Below, piece by piece: positions 42,438-49,501 of a stretch of 64,000 bases of DNA. Numbering within the stretch: position 1 is the first letter of the stretch; each line of letters starts with the position of its first letter. A program made the position numbers and the translations under genes. The stretch comes from JAEDES01 sp964616405. Lineage in GTDB: Bacteria; Bacillota_I; Bacilli_A; RF39; UBA660. The notes under the pieces were generated by a model, which did no database searches, was not told where the DNA came from, and worked only from the letters and a program-made list of their open reading frames with translations. Where the stretch lies: contig CAZTRE010000002.1 in NCBI GenBank assembly GCA_964616405.1, forward strand, positions 3,756-67,755, written 5' to 3'.

Positions 42438-42568
42438 ATATAACATCCTTTCTTTAAGAGTACTTATTATTTATTAATTGTAATCAAAGCATTCATTTTC
42501 AGATTAAATCATTTTTACTACGTTAACTTAAACAAACTAATTTTATCTATTATAAATTTTCTTTAATA

Positions 42569-43840
42569 TTAATCTTTGTAGTCAAAATAGAAGTCTAGTA
42601 TACGAACTTGATCTCCTTCTTCGGCTCCTAGTTCTTGTAATTTATCATCTATTCCCATGCGGCGAAGTTTCTTACTGAAACGATAAACTGCTTCTTCACT
42701 TGTAAATTTAGTCATTTTGAAAATTCTCTCTACTTCTTTTCCTTCAATAACCCAAACATCATCTTCTTTAGTAATGGTGAATGGTTCTTCTTTCTTGAAT
42801 TTATATAGAACATGACTTTCAATTTGACTTTCATCATATAGAGGGTTAGATGGAATTTCATCTAGTAAATCAGCTAACTTATTAATTACCTTATCTAATC
42901 CTTGGTTTGTCGCAGCTGATACTTCATATATTTCTACATTAACCTTTTTCTTGAATTCTTCTAAGTTTTCTTTTGAACCTGGTATATCCATTTTATTAGC
43001 AATAATGATTTGTGGCTTATCTAGTAATTTTTCATTAAAATCTTTAAGTTCTTTATTAATTAGTAGATAGTCTTCATAGGGATCACGCATCTCACTGCCA
43101 CTCATATCTATTACATGAGCAATTACTCTGGTTCTTTCAATATGGCGTAAGAATTTATCTCCTAGGCCTTCGCCAAGTGATGCTCCCTCAATTAAACCCG
43201 GCAAATCAGCTACAACGTAACTTCTATTGTCACTAGCACGAACTACACCTAAGTTTGGAGTTAACGTTGTGAAATGGTAAGCAGCAATTTTTGGTTTTGA
43301 TCTAGAGATCATTGAAATAATAGTGCTTTTACCTACACTTGGTAAGCCTACTAATCCAACATCAGCTAGCATCTTAACTTCCACTTTTAAAGTTTTCTTT
43401 TCGCCCTCTTCACCTTTTTCAGAATAATCTGGTGCAGTATTGGTTTGTGTCTTGAAAGCCGTATTTCCACGACCACCACGGCCACCTTTAGCAATTATTT
43501 CTTGTTGGTCTTTTTTTGATAAATCGGCAATTATTAAACCAGTATCTAAGTCTGTTACGACCGTTCCTTGGGGAACTTTAACAATTAATGGCTCAGCGCC
43601 TTTTCCATGTTGATTTTTACCTCGACCATTTTCTCCTTTTTGACCTTTTAGAGTCTTTTGATAGCGCAAATCTAATAAAGTGTGGAGACCTTCGTCTACT
43701 TTAAAGATGATGTCGCCTCCGTGGCCACCATTTCCTCCGTATGGGCCACCCATTTCAATATATTTTTCACGACGGAATGCGGTACATCCGTCTCCACCAT
43801 TACCAGCTTCTACTTTAATTTCTACCTCATCTACAAACAT
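42569..43840 (-). CDS. obg: GTPase Obg/CgtA
   Basis: 423 residues with three domains. The glycine-rich Obg fold starts MFVDEVEIKVEAGNGGDGC and includes REKYIEMGGPYGGNGGHGG. The G domain has G1 GLPSVGKSTI, G2 TTLTPNLG, G3 DLPGLIEGAS and G4 NKMD. A C-terminal OCT domain follows (from about residue 345), as in Firmicutes. It acts in 50S subunit maturation and the stringent response. It belongs with rplU-prp-rpmA, the usual rplU-prp-rpmA-obg order, but a zinc-ribbon membrane-protein gene is inserted before it. Confidence 0.97.
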   Translation of the reverse strand: MFVDEVEIKVEAGNGGDGCTAFRREKYIEMGGPYGGNGGHGGDIIFKVDEGLHTLLDLRYQKTLKGQKGENGRGKNQHGKGAEPLIVKVPQGTVVTDLDTGLIIADLSKKDQQEIIAKGGRGGRGNTAFKTQTNTAPDYSEKGEEGEKKTLKVEVKMLADVGLVGLPSVGKSTIISMISRSKPKIAAYHFTTLTPNLGVVRASDNRSYVVADLPGLIEGASLGEGLGDKFLRHIERTRVIAHVIDMSGSEMRDPYEDYLLINKELKDFNEKLLDKPQIIIANKMDIPGSKENLEEFKKKVNVEIYEVSAATNQGLDKVINKLADLLDEIPSNPLYDESQIESHVLYKFKKEEPFTITKEDDVWVIEGKEVERIFKMTKFTSEEAVYRFSKKLRRMGIDDKLQELGAEEGDQVRILDFYFDYKD

Positions 43841-43900
43841 AAGAGATGCCTCCTTTTGAAGTTATTATATTGTATCAAATGAATAATACTTTGTCTATTA

Positions 43901-44641
43901 TTATCCTATATATAGTCCTTCTGTTGCGGTAATTTTGTCACTATAACTTGTATCTATATTTCCATATAATGTTTCGATACTATCATAACCCCATAAAGTT
44001 TCGTTTCCTACACGTATAAGGCCGCCAAAAACATTGCCGCTATCAGTCGTAAGTGTTTTATTTTTATAAGATGGATCATTATATTCTACAGCCGTATAAA
44101 CATTATAAACATTTGTATCATCACTATATTGTAATTCGAATACATCATATAATTTTGTTTCTCCATCTTCTATAGATAAATAGATACCCAAATGCTTGTT
44201 TCCAATAAAATTAACAAATACAGGATGTTGCCATTCTTTTATTTTGGCTAAACTTTTTTTAGCTAACTTTTCTTGATCTTCTGTGGAAATATCTTTTAAA
44301 GAAAATTTAGGCTTATCATCTTCAAAAATGTCATCTGATTTCTCATCTAGTTGATGAAAAAAGTCAAAATCAGGTTTATCGATTTTAGAAAAGCTATGGT
44401 TAATACTTATAACAATTGCCACTATGGCAGCAACAATAACAACAAATATTATTGATGAGGTTATAATAACTGTTTTAGCAACTGATGCCGCTTTATTAAT
44501 TAAATGATATCCATTAGCTGCATTTTTGTCTTCTTCAATTAAGAATGATGTATTACAATAAGCACATTTTACTTTCTTTTCACCTTCAGTAAATTCTAAA
44601 TTAGCTCCACATTTTGGACAAGTTTTTTCAATTAATTTCAT
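43901..44641 (-). CDS. Zinc-ribbon, single-span membrane protein
   Basis: 246 residues. An N-terminal zinc ribbon (CPKCGANLEFTEGEKKVKCAYC) is followed by a membrane helix (VIITSSIIFVVIVAAIVAIVI, about 60-82) and an extracytoplasmic acidic linker. A beta-rich domain with KIKEWQHPVFVNFIGNKHLGIYLSIED and a C-terminal GNVFGGLIRVGNETLWGYDSIETLYG follows. The function is unknown; similar zinc ribbon-helix-domain proteins are common in Firmicutes. AATTGGAGGTATAAC precedes the start. It lies between rpmA (with a terminator) and obg, and may be cotranscribed with obg. Confidence 0.75.
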   Translation of the reverse strand: MKLIEKTCPKCGANLEFTEGEKKVKCAYCNTSFLIEEDKNAANGYHLINKAASVAKTVIITSSIIFVVIVAAIVAIVISINHSFSKIDKPDFDFFHQLDEKSDDIFEDDKPKFSLKDISTEDQEKLAKKSLAKIKEWQHPVFVNFIGNKHLGIYLSIEDGETKLYDVFELQYSDDTNVYNVYTAVEYNDPSYKNKTLTTDSGNVFGGLIRVGNETLWGYDSIETLYGNIDTSYSDKITATEGLYIG

Positions 44642-44727
44642 GTTATACCTCCAATTTATATTTTTAGTTAAATTAAGTATATCATATGTGTACTATTTTT
44701 TACTATTTTATTTTAAATAAATAAAAA

Positions 44728-44745
44728 GAGTGACAATCGTCACTC
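44728..44745 (-). terminator. Terminator of rplU-prp-rpmA
   Basis: A perfect 7-bp stem (GAGTGAC-AATC-GTCACTC) followed by CTTTTTATTT on the minus strand, 12 bp after rpmA. Confidence 0.9.
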
Positions 44746-44756
44746 ATCATTTTATA

Positions 44757-45047
44757 TTACTCTGCTACTGGATAAACTGAAGCTTGTTTCTTATTTCTTC
44801 CTAAGTGTTCAAACTTAACAATTCCATCAACTGTAGAATATAGAGTATCATCATTTCCACGACGAACGTTAGTTCCTGGGAAAATCTTAGTTCCACGTTG
44901 ACGATATATAATAGAACCAGCTGTTATGAATTCGCCATCAGCTGCTTTAGCTCCAAGTCTACGTCCTGCAGAATCACGACCATTAGATGTTGATCCTTGC
45001 CCTTTATGGTGAGCAAATAATTGAATATCTAATAATAAAAATTCCAT
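44757..45047 (-). CDS. rpmA: 50S ribosomal protein L27 with Prp-cleaved N-terminal leader
   Basis: 96 residues. The start MEFLLLDIQLFA is the Firmicutes-type extension; Prp is expected to cut after LDIQLFA to expose HHKGQGSTSNGRDSAGRRLG, the mature N-terminus that reaches the peptidyl-transferase centre. The body (GSIIYRQRGTKIFPGTNVRRGNDDTLYS) is canonical. AAGGAGGAGAATT precedes the ATG. It follows prp by 11 bp. The same LDIQ(L/M)FA leader occurs on L32 at 63656-63865. Confidence 0.97.
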   Translation of the reverse strand: MEFLLLDIQLFAHHKGQGSTSNGRDSAGRRLGAKAADGEFITAGSIIYRQRGTKIFPGTNVRRGNDDTLYSTVDGIVKFEHLGRNKKQASVYPVAE

Positions 45048-45058
45048 AATTCTCCTCC

Positions 45059-45361
45059 TTATTTTACTTCAATGTTTGTTGGATACCCTTTTTCCAACTC
45101 TTTCAAAAGATTAACCATGTTGCCAAGTAACTTTTGAGTTACATCACTTGAATCAATGTTATTAATTATAAGTCCTTCTTTGGTAACTTGGTAACTTAGA
45201 CTATCCTTATTTAATGTTAAAATTCCGTTAATTGTCGTTGTTGCAATACTGCTAGCAGCACTGCAAACAATATCTTTTCCATAATCATCATACATTGCAT
45301 GACCGAGTATGGAAATTTTAACAATTTTAGAATCTTTTGTTTCTATTCTTACTTTAATCAT
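45059..45361 (-). CDS. prp: Ribosomal-processing cysteine protease Prp
   Basis: 100 residues, the usual YsxB/Prp size. The catalytic histidine is in ISILGHAMYDDYGKD and the catalytic cysteine in KDIVCSAASSIA, the family's GHA...DIVCAAVS signature. The C-terminal helix ends NMVNLLKELEKGYP. Prp removes the N-terminal extension of L27, essential for ribosome assembly in bacteria that have it. It lies between rplU (2 bp) and rpmA (11 bp), the normal order. Confidence 0.95.
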   Translation of the reverse strand: MIKVRIETKDSKIVKISILGHAMYDDYGKDIVCSAASSIATTTINGILTLNKDSLSYQVTKEGLIINNIDSSDVTQKLLGNMVNLLKELEKGYPTNIEVK

Positions 45362-45363
45362 AA

Positions 45364-45666
45364 TTAACCATTAATTTTAGTAATTTTGATTTTTGTATAA
45401 GGTTGTCTATGTCCTTGAGTTTTACGATTAGCTCTGTCTTTACTTTTGTATTTGTAAACTCTTATTTTCTTTTGTTTACCGTTTTTTAGCACTTCACCTT
45501 CAACAGTAACGTTAGTAAGATAAGGACTACCTACTTTACTATCAAGCATTAATACTTGATCGAAGCTAACTTTATCACCAGCTACTGCATCTAACTTTTC
45601 AACGAAAATTTCAGAACCTTCAGTAACATAGTATTGCTTTCCACCAACTTTAACTACAGCGTTCAT
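45364..45666 (-). CDS. rplU: 50S ribosomal protein L21
   Basis: 100 residues, MNAVVKVGGKQYYVTEGSEIFVEKL, with IRVYKYKSKDRANRKTQGHRQPYTKIKITKI at the C-terminus, all canonical for L21. AAAAAGGAGGTATATTTA precedes the start. It begins the rplU-prp-rpmA operon, behind a strong promoter and a structured leader of about 95 nt. Confidence 0.97.
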   Translation of the reverse strand: MNAVVKVGGKQYYVTEGSEIFVEKLDAVAGDKVSFDQVLMLDSKVGSPYLTNVTVEGEVLKNGKQKKIRVYKYKSKDRANRKTQGHRQPYTKIKITKING

Positions 45667-45762
45667 TAAATATACCTCCTTTTTTTAACTTAAGACTCGC
45701 TCTTGAGGCACGTTATACACGTTTTTACCTCTTCAATGCGGTTTGAGCATGAGGCGTCAAAC
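45667..45762 (-). ncRNA. Structured 5' leader of rplU (L21 leader-like)
   Basis: The predicted transcript starts near 45762 and has a ~96-nt leader with several short self-complementary segments (for example TTTGACGCCTCATG...CTCAAAC, GAGGTAAAAACGTGTATAACGTGCCTC, and the pair GACTC/GAG near the end). The position and length fit the Firmicutes L21 leader, which regulates the operon by ribosomal-protein feedback. A covariance-model search was not possible. Confidence 0.6.
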
Positions 45763-45768
45763 AGATAG

Positions 45769-45798
45769 ATTATAGCATACATAAGCATGGCTTGTCAA
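45769..45798 (-). promoter_or_regulatory. Strong promoter of rplU-prp-rpmA
   Basis: Perfect TTGACA, 18 bp, perfect TATAAT on the minus strand. Confidence 0.85.
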
Positions 45799-45833
45799 AT
45801 TTTTTCTCTTAGTGATAACCACAAGCTTACTAT

Positions 45834-46091
45834 CTAATTTCGTTTTGACTCCCAAATCTTACGAATTAGTCTTAATGATAATGTCGATAATGTAAAACCA
45901 ATGACAGGAACCAGTGAACTTAAGAAAACATTATCATAATTTCTTACTAAATATGAATAAATTATAACAACAATATAAGTAAGGATCATTATACATATTC
46001 TTCTAGTCCAAGATGTTTCCCAGGCTTTATCAGTTTCAACTTTTTTATTTCTTTTTTCGATTGCTTCAACTCTTTTTTCTAAGTTATTCAT
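45834..46091 (-). CDS. Small two-span membrane protein with N-terminal coiled coil
   Basis: 85 residues from the ATG at 46091 (MNNLEKRVEAIEKRNKKVE). The GTG at 46100 is part of the ribosome site GAAGTGAGAT. A short charged coiled coil (to about residue 25) precedes two membrane helices (RICIMILTYIVVIIYSYLV and FLSSLVPVIGFTLSTLSLRL) and a basic tail. The family is not recognised. It ends 36 bp before the rplU -35 and is a separate unit on the same strand. Confidence 0.65.
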   Translation of the reverse strand: MNNLEKRVEAIEKRNKKVETDKAWETSWTRRICIMILTYIVVIIYSYLVRNYDNVFLSSLVPVIGFTLSTLSLRLIRKIWESKRN

Positions 46092-46206
46092 ACATCTCAC
46101 TTCCCTTTTCTATAGGAAATATAACATCATTTTTAGAGGTTGTCAATTTATTATATGACATAGTAATTTAATGTAATTTTAGAGTACTATTATTTTTATA
46201 TTAATA

Positions 46207-46235
46207 AAAGAAGTCATATTCAATACAACTTCTTT
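46207..46235 (-). terminator. Terminator of the 48249/46265 gene pair
   Basis: An 8-bp stem (AAAGAAGT / ACTTCTTT) with a 13-nt loop and TTTTATTAA on the minus strand, 30 bp after the stop. Confidence 0.7.
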
Positions 46236-46264
46236 CTATTCTTAAAATACTATATTTTAGTAAT

Positions 46265-48247
46265 TTATTTTTTAGCAAATTGAGTAGCTTTGGATGATGC
46301 AATACTTGTTTTAATACTTGCTACTTCTTCATCATTTAGAGTGGCACCCTTTAAGATACTATAAGTTAGAGAAGAATTAGAATCTTCATCTTGAGCTATG
46401 GTACTTAAATTTCTCTTAACTCTGTTTTTAGAAATTGTTACGCCACCAATATCATAAGTTCTCTCTGATTTAGAAAAGTTGGCTAACCTATTAAGAGTGC
46501 TTGTATTATCCGTCGGTGTATCACATAAATTGATATCTTCTGGTAGATTATATAAAGCAGCATTATAAATATAATCTGGAATAAGGCTTTCTGGCATATA
46601 AAACTTAGGTGTTGTTAAAACATCAGTTAGCTCATCGGTTGATGATACAGGAACATTTAATTCCTTTAACATTCGTAAACGTTCAAACTTATCACGTTGA
46701 TTTAATAATTCAATTTTTTCTTCTAAGTTTTTCTCATAACCCAATTCAAGTAAAGTATCGATTGCTTCCGTTAAATCAGAGGCGTTTAAGAAGGATACAT
46801 CCATGCCAGTTTTTTGTGATGACATTAATTTGTAATCTTTTAATGTCTTCATATTATCTTGGAATGTTTGATGTGGTGTGGTTAAAACTTTCTCAGATGT
46901 TGTAAAATAATATGGATTAATTTTATCATTTTCAATTGTTTGAATGTTCTTCATTAAATTTTGACATTCTGGTGAACTATGATCAAATAAATTTAAATTA
47001 TTTGTCAATAATCCTTTAGTTATTATTCCCCTTGCTGTTAAGGAATTATAAGCTTCTATTATTTCTGGATCACTAATTTTAATAATGTTTAGCGTAAGAG
47101 CTGGATCAGTTATATTTCCCTTAGTTAATTGTTGTATCATAGAATCAACATCTTCTAATGAATGATGTGCTATTGCTTCTATATCATTTTGACTAGGAAA
47201 TATACCATAAGTTGCAAATAAACTTAGGTAAGCATTCAAACTATCAGACATCATTTCCTCATACTCTTTTTGTTTAGCATCATATAAAGGTTTATTGTGA
47301 TTATAGATTATTCTTAACACATTTCTTCTAATGTTGACATCAGGAATTGTAGAAAGTTCCTCAGGTGCTTTCACTATTCTTTCAGTGTGACGAGCAGCAT
47401 CAAGCATATCACTTTCTAACATACTATAATTTCTTTGTAGTCGATCTAGTTTATGTTGTTTATTTTCTTCTCGATTAACTAGATTAGCATAATAAATTCT
47501 AAGGGGATCAAGTTCAGGACTAAATGCTTGAAAATAGTCTCTACCTATTGCTTCATTCGCCATATTTAATGCGGTTGACTCACCTTCATCAGAAAACTTA
47601 AATTCTTTAATAGCTAACGTGCTTAGAAATGCTTCAACAGCAGTATCAACCAACTTTCTACTATTTGATTTTTGCGTTTTAACCGCATCATTTAGGAGCG
47701 CAATATAATTAATCGCACGGCAACGTGGAATTGAAGATTGATCCCTACAGTTTTTGTCTTCAACCGACTCTACTTCATCGCGAATAAATTTAATAAGTGT
47801 AGAAAGTTCTTTTGGTGAACACCCAAGTGCATTGGCAAAAGAAATCATACATTCTGTATTACTATAATTACTAGATAATGCACATTGTAGTTTATTATAT
47901 CTGGTACCATTGTCAAGGTTGTGCAAAATCTTATCTAGGCTATCAAATGAAAGTATTTTTAGAATATAATCACATAATTTCATGAATTCATCATCGCTTA
48001 TATTTTTCAAAAAAGTTTTTGTTTGTTGAAGTGTATTATATATGTCTTCAATTGGCATCGAGTCGTTTGTAACAGCAATCATTGCCGTTGCAAGTTCTAC
48101 TCTATCAATCTGACTAATACTCTCAAAAGTATCAAGACTATTATTTTCAAAGAATGTTTTTAAAAACTCATACTTGTCATTTTTGATTGCTTGTTGTTTA
48201 GTAATCTCTGATTGAGCGTCTTTGATTTTAGTTAATAATGCTTCCAT
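46265..48247 (-). CDS. Large alpha-helical protein, function unknown
   Basis: 660 residues (MEALLTKIKDAQSEITKQQAI...), soluble and almost entirely helical by composition, with no membrane segment or signal peptide. Six cysteines occur in the N-terminal third (for example DKNCRDQSSIPRCRAINY). No domain or catalytic motif is recognised. It starts 1 bp after the stop of the 328-residue gene, so the two are an operon. The gene may belong functionally with the sigma factor cluster upstream, but a terminator and a new promoter separate them. Confidence 0.65.
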   Translation of the reverse strand: MEALLTKIKDAQSEITKQQAIKNDKYEFLKTFFENNSLDTFESISQIDRVELATAMIAVTNDSMPIEDIYNTLQQTKTFLKNISDDEFMKLCDYILKILSFDSLDKILHNLDNGTRYNKLQCALSSNYSNTECMISFANALGCSPKELSTLIKFIRDEVESVEDKNCRDQSSIPRCRAINYIALLNDAVKTQKSNSRKLVDTAVEAFLSTLAIKEFKFSDEGESTALNMANEAIGRDYFQAFSPELDPLRIYYANLVNREENKQHKLDRLQRNYSMLESDMLDAARHTERIVKAPEELSTIPDVNIRRNVLRIIYNHNKPLYDAKQKEYEEMMSDSLNAYLSLFATYGIFPSQNDIEAIAHHSLEDVDSMIQQLTKGNITDPALTLNIIKISDPEIIEAYNSLTARGIITKGLLTNNLNLFDHSSPECQNLMKNIQTIENDKINPYYFTTSEKVLTTPHQTFQDNMKTLKDYKLMSSQKTGMDVSFLNASDLTEAIDTLLELGYEKNLEEKIELLNQRDKFERLRMLKELNVPVSSTDELTDVLTTPKFYMPESLIPDYIYNAALYNLPEDINLCDTPTDNTSTLNRLANFSKSERTYDIGGVTISKNRVKRNLSTIAQDEDSNSSLTYSILKGATLNDEEVASIKTSIASSKATQFAKK

Positions 48248-48248
48248 C

Positions 48249-49235
48249 CTAATTATCCCCTTTCTTTGTATAGACTGCTGGTTTAGTGGTTTGTGGGTTT
48301 AATTTGTTAAAAAGTTCTTGTTCATATGATTTATGTAATGCTAAAAATTTAGGATTTGTAGCATTTTCTTTTAATTTTGACTCAACCTCACTATAAGCTT
48401 GAGAGTGCTCACTTAGAATATTTCTGTAAGCATTATTACTTGGGTTTTTAGCACATGCGCCAATTACAGCATAAGTATCATCATTTAAACGCATAAATGT
48501 CACATGACCATTCATTGTAAATTCTCTTACCTCACTTAACGAAAACTCATTTAAATATCTTTCATTCTTAAATGTTCCGTCTTTAATTGAAGTTAAAAGT
48601 TTAGCAATGGCTTGTGTTTGTTCTGGATTCATTTCGGCAATGTCATCAAAAATACGAATCTTACCGTCAGTAGTTGGAACAAAGATTAAATTATTCTCAG
48701 TTACTGATTTGATTTCTTTTTCCTTAGCACTGATTTCTTCAGCGATTTTTTCAAATTTTGCCATATAGCAATGTATTTCAGTATAAAGTTCTTCTTTATC
48801 ACTAGGACTTAAATCTGGTTCAGTCGCAATAAAGGTACGAACATCTTTACATTCTCTCAATAATTCAGCTTGAAGACGACGAAGTGTTCTTTCGTATTGG
48901 TAATCGCTTCTTGGTGGCAAAAGTGCCTCTAAATTTTGTTCTAATTGTTCAACTGGTAAATCCTTAATCATAGAATAATAATACTCTACAGTTTCCTCAA
49001 AATCAGGATCAAAATCATCAACGGTACTTGAAGTATTTTCACCTTGCTTAGTTGCAGAAGTTGCTGTTGCAACAAATGTCTTAGTAGAAGCGCCTCGTTT
49101 CTTAAGTCTTAATAAATCATCAACTTTTATAGACATTTTCCGATAACAAGCATTATTTGCTGTAATTACTTCTAATAGCTTGTCTTCACTCGCATTATCT
49201 ATATCGTCGATTGTAATAATTTCATATTTTCCCAT
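48249..49235 (-). CDS. Unknown protein encoded with the 660-residue helical protein
   Basis: 328 residues, MGKYEIITIDDIDNASEDKLLEVI.... The N-terminal part is acidic and helical with a threonine/serine linker (about 55-70), then a coiled-coil stretch (EKIAEEISAKEKEIKSVTE). The last third has a beta-rich segment, VREFTMNGHVTFMRLNDDTYAVIGACAKN, followed by helices. This segment has the look of a small RelE-like or hydrolase strand pattern but no catalytic set is certain, so no function is claimed. It has a good promoter at 49266-49294; the ribosome site AGAGGGGCATTT is clear. Confidence 0.65.
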   Translation of the reverse strand: MGKYEIITIDDIDNASEDKLLEVITANNACYRKMSIKVDDLLRLKKRGASTKTFVATATSATKQGENTSSTVDDFDPDFEETVEYYYSMIKDLPVEQLEQNLEALLPPRSDYQYERTLRRLQAELLRECKDVRTFIATEPDLSPSDKEELYTEIHCYMAKFEKIAEEISAKEKEIKSVTENNLIFVPTTDGKIRIFDDIAEMNPEQTQAIAKLLTSIKDGTFKNERYLNEFSLSEVREFTMNGHVTFMRLNDDTYAVIGACAKNPSNNAYRNILSEHSQAYSEVESKLKENATNPKFLALHKSYEQELFNKLNPQTTKPAVYTKKGDN

Positions 49236-49265
49236 AAATGCCCCTCTTTCTCTAGTGCGGCTTAT

Positions 49266-49294
49266 ATTATATCATATTTTTATATATTTGACAA
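49266..49294 (-). promoter_or_regulatory. Promoter of the 328/660-residue gene pair
   Basis: TTGTCA, 17 bp, perfect TATAAT on the minus strand, 30 bp before the start codon. Confidence 0.8.
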
Positions 49295-49322
49295 GAATTT
49301 ACAATAAAATATTGGTTGGTTA

Positions 49323-49344
49323 AAAAAACCAGATTAACTGGCTT
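49323..49344 (-). terminator. Terminator of the sigma factor-coiled coil operon
   Basis: A 7-bp stem (AAACCAG / CTGGCTT, one G-U pair) with a 5-nt loop and T-run on the minus strand. Confidence 0.8.
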
Positions 49345-49501
49345 ATTTTTTTAAACTTTCTAACTCTAATTTAGCAAGTAATAATTTCTTTTTTTTAATT
49401 GATAATTCTACTGCTTCTATTTTGGATAATAGTTTAGTATTTATTTCATCAAGTTTTTTTATTTCAGCATCTAGTTCTGCAAGAGTTTTATTTTTTGCCA
49501 T
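49343..49501 (-). CDS. Small coiled-coil protein, 52 aa
   Basis: 52 residues from the ATG at 49501 (MAKNKTLAELDAEIKKLDEIN), with AAAGGA 7 nt upstream; the longer frame to 49555 lies inside the sigma gene and lacks a site. The whole chain is a lysine/glutamate/leucine heptad coil ending KLLLAKLELESLKK. It overlaps the end of the sigma-factor gene by 14 bp, so it is cotranslated with it. An adaptor or anti-sigma role is possible but only suggested by position. Confidence 0.65.
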   Translation of the reverse strand: MAKNKTLAELDAEIKKLDEINTKLLSKIEAVELSIKKKKLLLAKLELESLKK

